From NCBI RefSeq assembly GCF_000025005.1, contig NC_013525.1, forward strand, positions 1,266,501-1,330,500: DNA of 64,000 bases, written 5' to 3'. The stretch is from Thermobaculum terrenum ATCC BAA-798. GTDB taxonomy: Bacteria > Chloroflexota > Chloroflexia > Thermobaculales > Thermobaculaceae. Both the position numbers and the translations under genes were made by a program. The stretch's first letter is position 1. Each line of letters begins with the position of its first letter. Positions 18,526-26,929 of this stretch are shown piece after piece. A model generated the notes under the pieces. It ran no database searches. It saw nothing but the letters and a program-made list of their open reading frames with translations, and was not told where the DNA came from.

Positions 18526-19698
18526 ATGATAAATCAGCAAACTGAAACACTATCTTCTGTTGATAAGCTTCTAAACGTAGCGAGTCAGATCCGTACACAA
18601 ATTGCATCTAAGGCAGCTACACATGATGAAGAAGCCTCTTTCCCATTCAAGAACTTTCAAGTTATCAGGGATAAGGGTTTTCATAAACTCACAGTGCCTC
18701 AAGAATACGGCGGCCTAGGGTTTGACATAGAGCAGCTTGTGGCTATTCAACAAGAGATAGCTAAGGGAGATGCCAGTACCGCTCTGGTACTCGGTATGCA
18801 CTTGTCCCTAATTGGTAGGCAGGCTGAGAGCAGAGATTGGGAAGAAAGTTTTTTTGAATTCATCTGCAGGGAAATAGTTGAAAAAGGAGCAATAATCAAC
18901 TCGGCGGCGACCGAACCACAGATGGGTTCTCCAAGCCGCGGAGGTTTACCTCAAACAAGGGCAGAGAAGAAGAACGATGGATGGGTTCTCAGTGGCAGGA
19001 AGAGTTTTGTTACTGGAGCGCCTATCCTAGATTACTTTATAGTGCTAGCAGCCATAGATGATCGAAGAGCTAGTTTCTTGGTCCCTAGAGATTCCGATGG
19101 ATTGTCTATAGAGGAGACTTGGAATACATTAGGTATGAGAGCGTCGGGTTCACACGATCTCTTATTGGAAGAGGTGTTTGTCCCAGATGAATTTCTGATA
19201 ATTCCTAAAGAAAGCCAAGCCCCTGCAAATAGTGGAAGAGTGTGGTCCGCACTGACCCTTTCCGCTATATACCTAGGCATAGCTAAAGCAGCTCAAGAGT
19301 TTATAGTCGACTTTTGTAAAAACAGGATCCCAAGTGCTTTGGGCAAGCCCATAGCAGAATTGGAACACGTGCAACATGCCTTAGGAGAGATTGCAGCAGA
19401 TATTCGCATTGCTGAGATAACGCTAGAAACGACAGCAAAACGCTGGACTCAGAATATCCCGATCAGAGACAAAATATCAGGGGATGTAGCCTTGACCAAA
19501 TACACCTGTACCAACTGTGCCGTAAAGGTAACGGATAAGGCTATGAGAATTGCTGGTGGTAGTGCATTATCTAAGAAGCTGCCTCTAGAGAGGTATTTTA
19601 GGGATGCCAGAGCTGGCCTATATAACCCCCCAGCAGATCATGAAACCCTTAGAATGCTTGGCATGGAATCGTTAGGTCTAGCAATAAGGCTTACCTAG
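18526..19698 (+). CDS. Acyl-CoA dehydrogenase-fold flavoprotein
   Basis: 390 residues covering the three acyl-CoA dehydrogenase domains: an N-terminal helical part (VPQEYGGLGFDIEQL), a beta domain (LSGRKSFVTGAP, NTLGMRASGSHD) and a C-terminal helical part. The usual catalytic Glu segment (YEG type) appears as LYNPPADHE. The base may therefore be missing, and the enzyme could be a flavin monooxygenase-like relative (DszC type) rather than a true dehydrogenase. The substrate is unknown. Its TAG stop shares the four bases CTAG with the convergent SIR2-like gene. Confidence 0.85.
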   Translation: MINQQTETLSSVDKLLNVASQIRTQIASKAATHDEEASFPFKNFQVIRDKGFHKLTVPQEYGGLGFDIEQLVAIQQEIAKGDASTALVLGMHLSLIGRQAESRDWEESFFEFICREIVEKGAIINSAATEPQMGSPSRGGLPQTRAEKKNDGWVLSGRKSFVTGAPILDYFIVLAAIDDRRASFLVPRDSDGLSIEETWNTLGMRASGSHDLLLEEVFVPDEFLIIPKESQAPANSGRVWSALTLSAIYLGIAKAAQEFIVDFCKNRIPSALGKPIAELEHVQHALGEIAADIRIAEITLETTAKRWTQNIPIRDKISGDVALTKYTCTNCAVKVTDKAMRIAGGSALSKKLPLERYFRDARAGLYNPPADHETLRMLGMESLGLAIRLT

Positions 19699-20732
19699 CT
19701 ACCTCGTTCCCTGCGAACCTCCAAATACTCAGCAAAACTCATAGGGTACTCGGAGATAAGATGAGGTCCGAGCAGATCTTTGTACCTATCGATAGTCTCA
19801 GGGCGAGAATCAACTACCTCTATACCACCTTTGCTAATACGCTTATTAAGACACATAGCATGGCGTAAAAGATAGATTATCTCCAGGTCTGCATCAGGCA
19901 TAGAATACCCAATAATTGCTATTCCATCGGCCATACGGATAGCGTTATGAGCTAGTTTCCATACATTCTGCAGACTACGAATCATATTTATCTGTACCAA
20001 GCTTGGCGGGATCATGACCGCATGTAGATCACTACCATCTCTGGGGCAAGTTCTAGCATTTGGTGAATGGATAGGTTTATCATCTTGAAGGCTCCTATCT
20101 AGTACGTAGATCTCATCGCACTCCGGACAATACCTCCAATTAAAGGACCCGTGAAGCTTTATTACCGAATAACCACTGGGTGGAATATTGCCCTCCAATC
20201 CATACCAGAAATCCTTGCCAGCTTCTTTTATCGCTCTCTCCAGCAGCAGATCGTAGTTAGTGGTTATAAAAATAGCATCTTCCTCCACAATATCTACAAA
20301 CCTCGTAAATGGATTGTCATATCTCGTGGAGAAATCGTAAGTGGGTTTACCTTCTTGATCGTAGATAACTCGACATCCTGCAACCACGTGCTGAATTAGG
20401 TTGATTAGCGCTTCAGATATATCAAAGTCTTTCGGAACTAACTTAGACTTTCTGCTGATAGCTATATCTGCCAGCCCCCAAATTATGTCTAAAGGAGGCA
20501 AGTGAGAAGTATCGAGCTTACCACCATGAAAGACTCTTCCGATCCAATCATATACGCTTGATATTAATTCTAGATCTTGGTCAGAAAGTGCACTTAAGTA
20601 GCTTGAGCTCTCGACAATCTGTCGAGAGCTCAAGCCTTCTAATATTTGCAAGCCAGCAGCTAAGATTTGATTTGATAAGGGCACTCCTGCTTCATGCGAT
20701 GCGCCTGCTCCCAAAAAATAAACCTTAGCCAA
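19695..20732 (-). CDS. SIR2-like domain protein
   Basis: Sirtuin-fold protein of about 345 residues, in the SIR2_2 class common in bacteria. Seen: the NAD-binding FLGAGASHEAG at the N-terminus, FITTNYDLLLERA, and KLHGSFNW with the catalytic-type His (about residue 194). A Cys-rich insertion follows (YCPECDE and RTCPRDG), and near the C-terminus come IIGYSMPDADLEI and VVDSRPE. Such proteins deacylate lysine or hydrolyse NAD+; many sit in phage-defence systems. The start is uncertain. A TTG at 20732, just after the stop of the 108-aa gene, has AGGAT upstream; an upstream TTG at 20792 would overlap that gene by 50 bp. It is coupled to the 108-aa gene and metK. Confidence 0.82.
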   Translation of the reverse strand: MAKVYFLGAGASHEAGVPLSNQILAAGLQILEGLSSRQIVESSSYLSALSDQDLELISSVYDWIGRVFHGGKLDTSHLPPLDIIWGLADIAISRKSKLVPKDFDISEALINLIQHVVAGCRVIYDQEGKPTYDFSTRYDNPFTRFVDIVEEDAIFITTNYDLLLERAIKEAGKDFWYGLEGNIPPSGYSVIKLHGSFNWRYCPECDEIYVLDRSLQDDKPIHSPNARTCPRDGSDLHAVMIPPSLVQINMIRSLQNVWKLAHNAIRMADGIAIIGYSMPDADLEIIYLLRHAMCLNKRISKGGIEVVDSRPETIDRYKDLLGPHLISEYPMSFAEYLEVRRERGS

Positions 20733-20742
20733 TTTGATAATC

Positions 20743-21069
20743 CTAGATCCTAGGTGGTTTTCCTTGAGCCCAGGGTCCAGTCTGAGGCCCAAACATATTC
20801 TCTCGTAGTTCAGCCTTTAGAACTTCTATCTTTCGAAGTACGTACTCGTTAGCCTCAGCAGCAGGCATATTCGAAACCAACACATCGGCAGCTATACCCG
20901 AGAGTTTCATAAGGAAATCCGTGTTCTTCTTTTGATCATAAGAAAGATGAGTTATATCTGCTGCTGCCAATAGCAGACGAGCCACGTCCGGATACCTCTC
21001 AGCTAGAAGCCGTCCAACTTCCTCTTCTTCTGGAGTCAATGGCTCATCTTCAGATATGAATCTTCTCAT
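20743..21069 (-). CDS. Hypothetical helical protein of 108 residues
   Basis: No family recognised. The N-terminal 20 residues are acidic (EDEPLTPEEEE). The rest is predicted almost entirely helical, ending in a Gly/Pro-rich tail (FGPQTGPWAQGKPPRI). There is no membrane segment or signal peptide. It lies 27 bp after metK and about 10 bp before the more likely SIR2 start, all in the same direction, so it is probably cotranscribed with both. It may be a small partner or regulator of the SIR2-like protein, but nothing in the sequence proves this. Confidence 0.7.
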   Translation of the reverse strand: MRRFISEDEPLTPEEEEVGRLLAERYPDVARLLLAAADITHLSYDQKKNTDFLMKLSGIAADVLVSNMPAAEANEYVLRKIEVLKAELRENMFGPQTGPWAQGKPPRI

Positions 21070-21096
21070 AGCGCAAAACCGTACTACCTACAAAAA

Positions 21097-22341
21097 CTAA
21101 TTACGTACACCTTGTTCAACCAATTCTATACCAGCAGCCCTTCTCAAGGCATCAGCCTTATCAGTTTGCTCCCATGGTGCATCTATATCTGATCTTCCGA
21201 AATGCCCATAAGTAGCCGTTGGCTTATAAATAGGCCTCTGGAGTCTAAGATTATCCAATATAGCCTTGGGCCTGAGATCGAAATGCTCCCTGATAAGCTG
21301 CTCTATCTTGGCATCTGTAATGCCAGGGGCACAAGTACCAAAGGTCTCAACCATGATAGATATTGGGTGAGCCACTCCAATAGCGTAGCTAACCTGAAGT
21401 TCGCACCTACGCGCAAGTCCAGCAGCTACTATATTCTTAGCTATATATCTAGCCATATAGGATGCAGACCTATCTACCTTGGTGGGATCTTTGCCAGAGA
21501 AAGCACCACCTCCGTGTCTCGCCATACCACCATAGGTATCAACTATTATCTTTCTCCCCGTAAGCCCAGCATCTGCTTTCGGGCCACCAGATACGAACCT
21601 TCCTGTAGGATTCACATACAACTTGAGGTCCTTATCTATTAGCTCAGAAGGAATTACCGCTTCAACTACGTGCTCCCTCACATCCTTGCGTATCTGCTCG
21701 AGGGTAACGTCAGGATCATGCTGAATAGAAACAACAACTGTATCAACCCTCACTGGCCTGCCCTTACTATACTCTACTGTTACCTGAGATTTACCATCCG
21801 GCCTGAAATAGGGCACTATGCCCGACTTGCGAACATAGTCCAAGCGCTTTGTAAGAGCGTGTGCCAGATATATAGGCATGGGCATGAGCTCAGGAGTCTC
21901 GTCACAAGCAAAGCCTATCATCATGCCCTGATCACCGGCGCCTAACTGGTCATAAGGGTCAACGTCATGAGATGTCTTCACCTCGAGCGAGGAATCTACT
22001 CCAATAGCAATATCAGAGCTCTGCTCTTTGATGGAAGTCACAACTCCACAAGTCTCGTAGTCAAAGCCGTACTCGGAGGATGTGTAGCCTATCTCCTTCA
22101 CGGTATCTCTAACTATAGAGGGTATATCCACATAACCCTCACGCAGAGTGATCTCACCAAAAACCATCACCAAACCAGTCGTCACGGCTGCTTCGCAGGC
22201 TACCCGTGCATTAGGATCAATTGCAAGGAAAGCATCCAGTACAGCATCAGAAATCTGGTCACAGATTTTATCTGGATGCCCTTGTGTCACGGATTCGCTA
22301 GTAAATAATAGTCTTTCGGCCTCCATGAAGTTGTCAGCCAC
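21097..22341 (-). CDS. metK: S-adenosylmethionine synthetase
   Basis: Makes SAM from methionine and ATP. 414 residues, slightly longer than the usual 385-400. Motifs: [21 protein letters not shown] at the N-terminus, [12 protein letters not shown] (the ATP loop) and [17 protein letters not shown] (the P-loop-like phosphate binder), all intact. It starts with GTG at 22341 behind AGGAGGT, spacing 8. It is divergent from the SAM-riboswitch operon. The riboswitch reads in the opposite direction, so it does not control metK directly. Confidence 0.97.
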   Translation of the reverse strand: MADNFMEAERLLFTSESVTQGHPDKICDQISDAVLDAFLAIDPNARVACEAAVTTGLVMVFGEITLREGYVDIPSIVRDTVKEIGYTSSEYGFDYETCGVVTSIKEQSSDIAIGVDSSLEVKTSHDVDPYDQLGAGDQGMMIGFACDETPELMPMPIYLAHALTKRLDYVRKSGIVPYFRPDGKSQVTVEYSKGRPVRVDTVVVSIQHDPDVTLEQIRKDVREHVVEAVIPSELIDKDLKLYVNPTGRFVSGGPKADAGLTGRKIIVDTYGGMARHGGGAFSGKDPTKVDRSASYMARYIAKNIVAAGLARRCELQVSYAIGVAHPISIMVETFGTCAPGITDAKIEQLIREHFDLRPKAILDNLRLQRPIYKPTATYGHFGRSDIDAPWEQTDKADALRRAAGIELVEQGVRN

Positions 22342-22426
22342 TAAGGTACCTCCTATTCTTGGTAGAACCCATCAGGGAAGTTTAATTCTTACTTATTAGC
22401 TTATAATATCACACGGGTAATATGAC

Positions 22427-22456
22427 TTGACATGTAAGGGGTCCAACACATATTCT
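22427..22456 (+). promoter_or_regulatory. Predicted promoter of the SAM-riboswitch transcript
   Basis: TTGACA (22427-22432), an 18-bp spacer and TATTCT (22451-22456) lie about 30 bases before the first helix of the riboswitch. Confidence 0.55.
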
Positions 22457-22484
22457 TATTCCAATAAAAGAATATATAAGCAAC

Positions 22485-22582
22485 CTTATCAAGAGAGGTG
22501 GAGGGAGACGGCCCTGTGAAGCCCGGCAACCAGCGCCCAGGAGCGCCAGGTGCCAATTCCGGCGACCAAGTCGCAAGATAAG
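22485..22582 (+). ncRNA. SAM-I (S-box) riboswitch
   Basis: Conserved S-box core in order: P1 left strand CTTATC (22485-22490), AAGAGAGGTGGAGGGA, GAAGCCCGGCAACC, GGTGCCAATTCC and P1 right strand GATAAG (22577-22582). The two P1 strands are perfectly complementary. AAGGG at 22580-22584 can instead pair with CCCTT in the left arm of the following hairpin. That gives the mutually exclusive folds needed for SAM-induced termination. It controls the yitJ-like and metE genes downstream. Confidence 0.95.
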
Positions 22583-22595
22583 GGACAACCATTAC

Positions 22596-22623
22596 AGGCC
22601 CCTTGTCATTGCGCAAGGGGCCT
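22596..22623 (+). terminator. Riboswitch expression-platform hairpin
   Basis: Perfect 10-bp GC-rich stem AGGCCCCTTG / CAAGGGGCCT with an 8-base loop, directly after the SAM aptamer. The sequence after it is only moderately U-containing (GTTGCTGTCTCC), so it is not a textbook intrinsic terminator. The ribosome binding site of the next gene lies outside the stem. Confidence 0.8.
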
Positions 22624-22666
22624 GTTGCTGTCTCCTGATAACATAGAGAGGGTAAGATAAAGAATC

Positions 22667-24556
22667 ATGAAAGATCCTTTTGTAGAGCGACTAGAAAAAG
22701 GTCCAATACTTTCGGATGGAGCTATCGGTACGCAGCTCTACGAGAGGGGTGTACCTTACGGTAAATCCTTTGATGAACTCAATATAGTGGATCCAAGCCT
22801 TGTTAGTGGTGTACATATAGATTATCTAAGGGCTGGAGCAGAGATCATAACCACTAACACCTTTGGAGCTAATAGAATCAGGCTAAAGGAATTCGGGCTA
22901 GAGAAAAAAGTCAGGGATATAAACCTAAGAGGAGTAAAGATAGCTAGAGAGGCCCGTGAGATAGTCGGAGTACCAGCATTCATTGCGGGTTCGGTGGGCC
23001 CAATAGGCAGGCCCGCAACCGAATACAATTCTCTGACAGACAGGGTAATTGGCGATACTTTCCGTGAGCAGATAGAGGCACTCCTTGAAGGGGGTGCTGA
23101 TGTCATAATGTTCGAGACCTTCTCAGAGCTTGAAGAGCTATTGATTGCAATAGAAGTTGCAAAGGAAGTATGTGAGCTACCAATCATAGCTCAGATGTCT
23201 TTTGGTGAAGACGAACTCACTCACGGCGGTGATACCCCCGAGGATTTCGTCAGGGCGTTGAAAGATTCAGATGTAGATGTAATTGGTGTCAACTGCTCAG
23301 TCGGGCCACAAGGCACGCTAGACGTTGTAATGAGATTAATCGCTGCAGGAGCACATAGAGTATCAGCTCAGCCTAATGCTGGGTTACCATCTCGTAGAGG
23401 TCAACACTTCGTATACATAAGTACTCCAGAATATTTTGCGGAATATGCAAAGAAATTTGTTTCAGCTGGTGCGGTAATCGTAGGTGGTTGCTGTGGTACT
23501 ACGCCTGCGCATATATCTGCCATGGCTGCAGCAATCAAGGATGGTAATCGTGCTACTACAGTCACCGTTAACATTGAACAGAAGTCCCCGCATATAACTG
23601 CAATACCCTCTGGAGAGCCGGAACCTACCAAGCTTGCACAGGCAATCAAGAGGGGTGAGTTCATAGTTAGCGTTGAGGTAGATCCTCCAAAGGGGTTAAG
23701 TGCTCGCAAAACTCTTGAAGGGGCGAAAATGTTGGCCGAGAAGGGGGTCAAGTGGATCAATATTGGCGACAGCCCGATGGCGAGGGTCAGAATGAGTTGT
23801 ATAGCACTAGCCAAGCTTATTCAAGAAACCACTCCCATCGAGGCGATAATACATTTCACTACCCGAGACAGGAACGTCATGGCCATACAGAGCGATCTCA
23901 TAGGCGCTCATGCTATGGGCATAAGGAATGTCATAGCCCTTACAGGTGACCCCCCTAGTCTCGGCGACTATCCAGATGCAACAGGTGTTTGGGACATAGA
24001 TTCTGTTGGATTAATTAAAGCTCTTTCTAGAATGAACGAAGGATTTGATCTGGCAGGCAAGCAGATAGGAGCTAAAGCTGGCTTCTGTATAGCAGCTGCA
24101 GTTGATCCGACAGCCAAGGACATCGAGTTCCAAATCGATAGGATGTGGCAAAAGATAGAGGCTGGTGCTCACCTCATTATGAGCCAACCTCTATATGATG
24201 TAGAGGATCTTCAAAAGTTCCTTGATAGAGTGGGTAATATCCCGGTTCCTTTCATACTTGGTGTGCTACCATTGCAAAGCTATAAGCACGCGGAGTTTAT
24301 GCATAACGAGGTACCGGGAATATATGTACCTGAGCATATACTTGATGCTATGAGGCGTGCCGGCTCCAATGGGCTACAGGAGGGAGTACGTCTCGCACAG
24401 GAGTTGGTTCATCAGGCACAGCATCTCGTACAAGGCATTTACCTCATGCCATCTTTTGGTAGATACGATGTATGTGCACAGGTCTTTGAAGCGCTGGATA
24501 TAGACAAGCGTCCAACTGCTAGCAATAGTTCTGAAGCTCAAGCAGCAAATAAGTGA
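22667..24556 (+). CDS. yitJ: Bifunctional homocysteine S-methyltransferase / 5,10-methylenetetrahydrofolate reductase
   Basis: 629 residues with two enzymes in one chain, like Bacillus YitJ. Residues 1-290 form the Zn-dependent homocysteine methyltransferase barrel: LSDGAIGTQLYERG, TNTFGANR, IGVNCSVGPQG and GGCCGTTPAHI carry the thiol-binding Cys residues. Residues 315-610 form the FAD-dependent methylene-THF reductase: SVEVDPPKG, NVIALTGDPP and MSQPLYDVE. It lacks a cobalamin domain, so it is not a full MetH. The ATG has GAGAGGG about 15 bases upstream. It is the first gene under the SAM riboswitch; metE follows after 16 bp. Confidence 0.95.
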   Translation: MKDPFVERLEKGPILSDGAIGTQLYERGVPYGKSFDELNIVDPSLVSGVHIDYLRAGAEIITTNTFGANRIRLKEFGLEKKVRDINLRGVKIAREAREIVGVPAFIAGSVGPIGRPATEYNSLTDRVIGDTFREQIEALLEGGADVIMFETFSELEELLIAIEVAKEVCELPIIAQMSFGEDELTHGGDTPEDFVRALKDSDVDVIGVNCSVGPQGTLDVVMRLIAAGAHRVSAQPNAGLPSRRGQHFVYISTPEYFAEYAKKFVSAGAVIVGGCCGTTPAHISAMAAAIKDGNRATTVTVNIEQKSPHITAIPSGEPEPTKLAQAIKRGEFIVSVEVDPPKGLSARKTLEGAKMLAEKGVKWINIGDSPMARVRMSCIALAKLIQETTPIEAIIHFTTRDRNVMAIQSDLIGAHAMGIRNVIALTGDPPSLGDYPDATGVWDIDSVGLIKALSRMNEGFDLAGKQIGAKAGFCIAAAVDPTAKDIEFQIDRMWQKIEAGAHLIMSQPLYDVEDLQKFLDRVGNIPVPFILGVLPLQSYKHAEFMHNEVPGIYVPEHILDAMRRAGSNGLQEGVRLAQELVHQAQHLVQGIYLMPSFGRYDVCAQVFEALDIDKRPTASNSSEAQAANK

Positions 24557-24572
24557 AATAGAGGAGTAAAGC

Positions 24573-26876
24573 ATGGCTCTAGCTACGATACACGGTTATC
24601 CAAGGATTGGTAAGAACAGAGAGTTAAAGAAGGCACTGGAATCTTATTGGGCTGGCAAGATATCCAAAGAAGATCTGTTGAAAACAGCCAAGGAGATTCA
24701 AGTAAATAACTGGCAGACTCAGAAGTCTGTAGGTATAGACCTGATACCTTCCGGAGATTTCTCCCTCTACGACCATGTACTCGATACTACAGCTCTGCTT
24801 GGGACTATTCCTCCCAGATTTAGACATGATACCCAAAGCGTCGATTTAGATACCTACTTTGCTATGGCTAGGGGTAGATCTGGGGACAAAGCTGCAAATG
24901 CTATGGATATGACCAAGTGGTTCGACACTAATTACCATTACATAGTCCCTGAACTTTATCCCGATCAGGAATTCAAATTATCATCCAGTAAGTTTTATGA
25001 CGACTTCCAGCTTGCCAAGGATATAGGTATCAGCACAAAACCTGTGTTAGTTGGCCCAGCAACATATCTGCTACTGAGCAGGTCTGAAGGAGGACATTTT
25101 AATCCCTTACTCACTCTTTCTGACAAGATAACGCCTATCTACATAGAAGTTATCAACCAGCTGGCAAATCTTGGAGCAGAGTGGATTCAACTCGATGAGC
25201 CTGTACTCGTAGAGGACCGTACCCAGGAAGAGCTAGATGCGATACGCAGGATATATGACCGAATAGCTTCGAATACAAGCATCCAAATAATACTTTCTAC
25301 ATACTTCGGTCATTTAGGTGATTCCTATCAGCAAGTAGTAAATCTACCAGTTAGCGCAATCGGGCTGGATTTGGTCAGGGGTCATCAGAATCTTGAATAT
25401 ATTCGCAAGTTGGGATTTCCCCAGGATAAGTATCTCGTTGCTGGGGTGGTGGATGGCAGAAATGTTTGGACTACGGACCTGCATGCAAAATTAGAGCAGC
25501 TTGAATTCCTCGCTACCGAGGTTGGAAGTGACAAGCTTATGGTGTCTTCCAGCTGCTCGCTCCTACATGTACCTATCGACGTCAATTTGGAGACTCACAT
25601 CGACGATGAACTCAAATCCTGGCTTGCTTTTGCTGAGCAGAAGCTCGAAGAGATAGTGCTTCTACGAGATGGAATCAACCTTGGTAGAGATGCTATAAAG
25701 GACAAGCTAGAGGCAAATGCTGAGGTCATCCAAAAGAGGAATGCATCCATAAGAAGATTCAATCCAGAGGTGAGAGAGAAGATCACATCTATAAAGGAAT
25801 CTGATTACACTCGATATCCTGATTATAAATCCAGGATAGAAACGCAGAGAAACACTTTACCGCTACCATTACTACCCACTACGACCATAGGCTCGTTCCC
25901 TCAAATTCCTGAACTAAGACAGATAAGGAGAAAATTCGAGAACGGTGATATCTCTCAACAGGAGTATGAGGGATATCTCGAGAACAAGATCAGGGAGCTC
26001 ATAGAGCTGCAGGAAGATCTGGGCCTAGATGTATTCGTACATGGAGAGTACGAGAGAAACGATATGGTCCAGTACTTCGGAGAGCAGCTTGATGGTTTTG
26101 CTTTTACACGTCACGGATGGGTACAGAGCTACGGGTCAAGGTACGTTAGGCCTCCTATTATCTATGGGGATGTCAACAGGCCAGCACCCATGACGGTAAG
26201 ATGGATAACATTCGCCCAATCTCTGACGGAAAAGCCTGTCAAAGGTATGCTTACCGGACCTGTCACAATTCTCAACTGGTCCTTCGTACGCGATGATCAG
26301 CCAAGATCCGAAACCTGCCTGCAGATAGCTAGAGCTATCAGAGAGGAAGTACTGGATCTGGAATCAGCAGGTATCAAGATCATTCAGATAGACGAACCAG
26401 CGATTAGAGAGGGGCTACCACTCAGGAAGTCGGAATGGAAAGAATATCTAGATTGGGCAGTCAAATGCTTTAGATATTCATCTTCCGGGGTGAGGCCGGA
26501 GACTCAGATTCACACTCATATGTGTTACAGCGAATTCGGAGACATAATAGAAGCCATATCCGATATGGACGCTGACGTGCTCTACATAGAGAACGCCCGC
26601 TCAGATCTGGAAATGCTGGAGGTGTTCAGGCAGCACGGTTACGATAAAGGTGTTGGGCCAGGGGTATATGACGTGCACTCCCCCAGAGTGCCAACAGTTG
26701 AAGAGATGGCAGACAACATCAGGGCAACCCTTACTGTCCTTAGACCCGAGCAGGTCTGGGTCAACCCAGACTGTGGTTTGAAGACTAGGAGGCCGGAAGA
26801 AGCAACACCTTCATTAAGAAATATGGTGCAAGCAGCCAACCAAGTAAGAGAAGAAATGCTGAGCCGCATCTCCTAG
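24573..26876 (+). CDS. metE: Cobalamin-independent methionine synthase
   Basis: Transfers the methyl group of methyl-THF-glutamate to homocysteine. 767 residues, full length, with both barrels. N-terminal folate-side barrel: TIHGYPRIGKNRELKKALE. C-terminal catalytic barrel: TTTIGSFPQ, HTHMCYSEF (zinc His and Cys) and NPDCGLKTRR (zinc Cys). GAGGAG lies 7 bases before the ATG. It shares the SAM-riboswitch leader with the yitJ-like gene, which could provide the methyl-THF it uses. Its TAG stop is exactly the loop of a perfect 13-bp hairpin (26861-26889). Confidence 0.97.
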   Translation: MALATIHGYPRIGKNRELKKALESYWAGKISKEDLLKTAKEIQVNNWQTQKSVGIDLIPSGDFSLYDHVLDTTALLGTIPPRFRHDTQSVDLDTYFAMARGRSGDKAANAMDMTKWFDTNYHYIVPELYPDQEFKLSSSKFYDDFQLAKDIGISTKPVLVGPATYLLLSRSEGGHFNPLLTLSDKITPIYIEVINQLANLGAEWIQLDEPVLVEDRTQEELDAIRRIYDRIASNTSIQIILSTYFGHLGDSYQQVVNLPVSAIGLDLVRGHQNLEYIRKLGFPQDKYLVAGVVDGRNVWTTDLHAKLEQLEFLATEVGSDKLMVSSSCSLLHVPIDVNLETHIDDELKSWLAFAEQKLEEIVLLRDGINLGRDAIKDKLEANAEVIQKRNASIRRFNPEVREKITSIKESDYTRYPDYKSRIETQRNTLPLPLLPTTTIGSFPQIPELRQIRRKFENGDISQQEYEGYLENKIRELIELQEDLGLDVFVHGEYERNDMVQYFGEQLDGFAFTRHGWVQSYGSRYVRPPIIYGDVNRPAPMTVRWITFAQSLTEKPVKGMLTGPVTILNWSFVRDDQPRSETCLQIARAIREEVLDLESAGIKIIQIDEPAIREGLPLRKSEWKEYLDWAVKCFRYSSSGVRPETQIHTHMCYSEFGDIIEAISDMDADVLYIENARSDLEMLEVFRQHGYDKGVGPGVYDVHSPRVPTVEEMADNIRATLTVLRPEQVWVNPDCGLKTRRPEEATPSLRNMVQAANQVREEMLSRIS

Positions 26877-26889
26877 GGAGATGCGGCTC
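26861..26889. terminator. metE: Perfect hairpin enclosing the metE stop codon
   Basis: GAGCCGCATCTCC (26861-26873) is the exact reverse complement of GGAGATGCGGCTC (26877-26889). The three unpaired bases between them are the metE stop codon TAG. It lies between the converging metE and citrate synthase genes and could end both transcripts, although no long U-tract follows on either strand. Confidence 0.7.
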
Positions 26890-26929
26890 CCAATATCACA
26901 TTATCTTTGGCTGTAGCGTATTCCTGATG

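Noticed and set aside
22401-22616. Minus-strand open frame across the SAM riboswitch
   Set aside because: It runs antisense through conserved RNA structure and has no protein-like composition or binding site.
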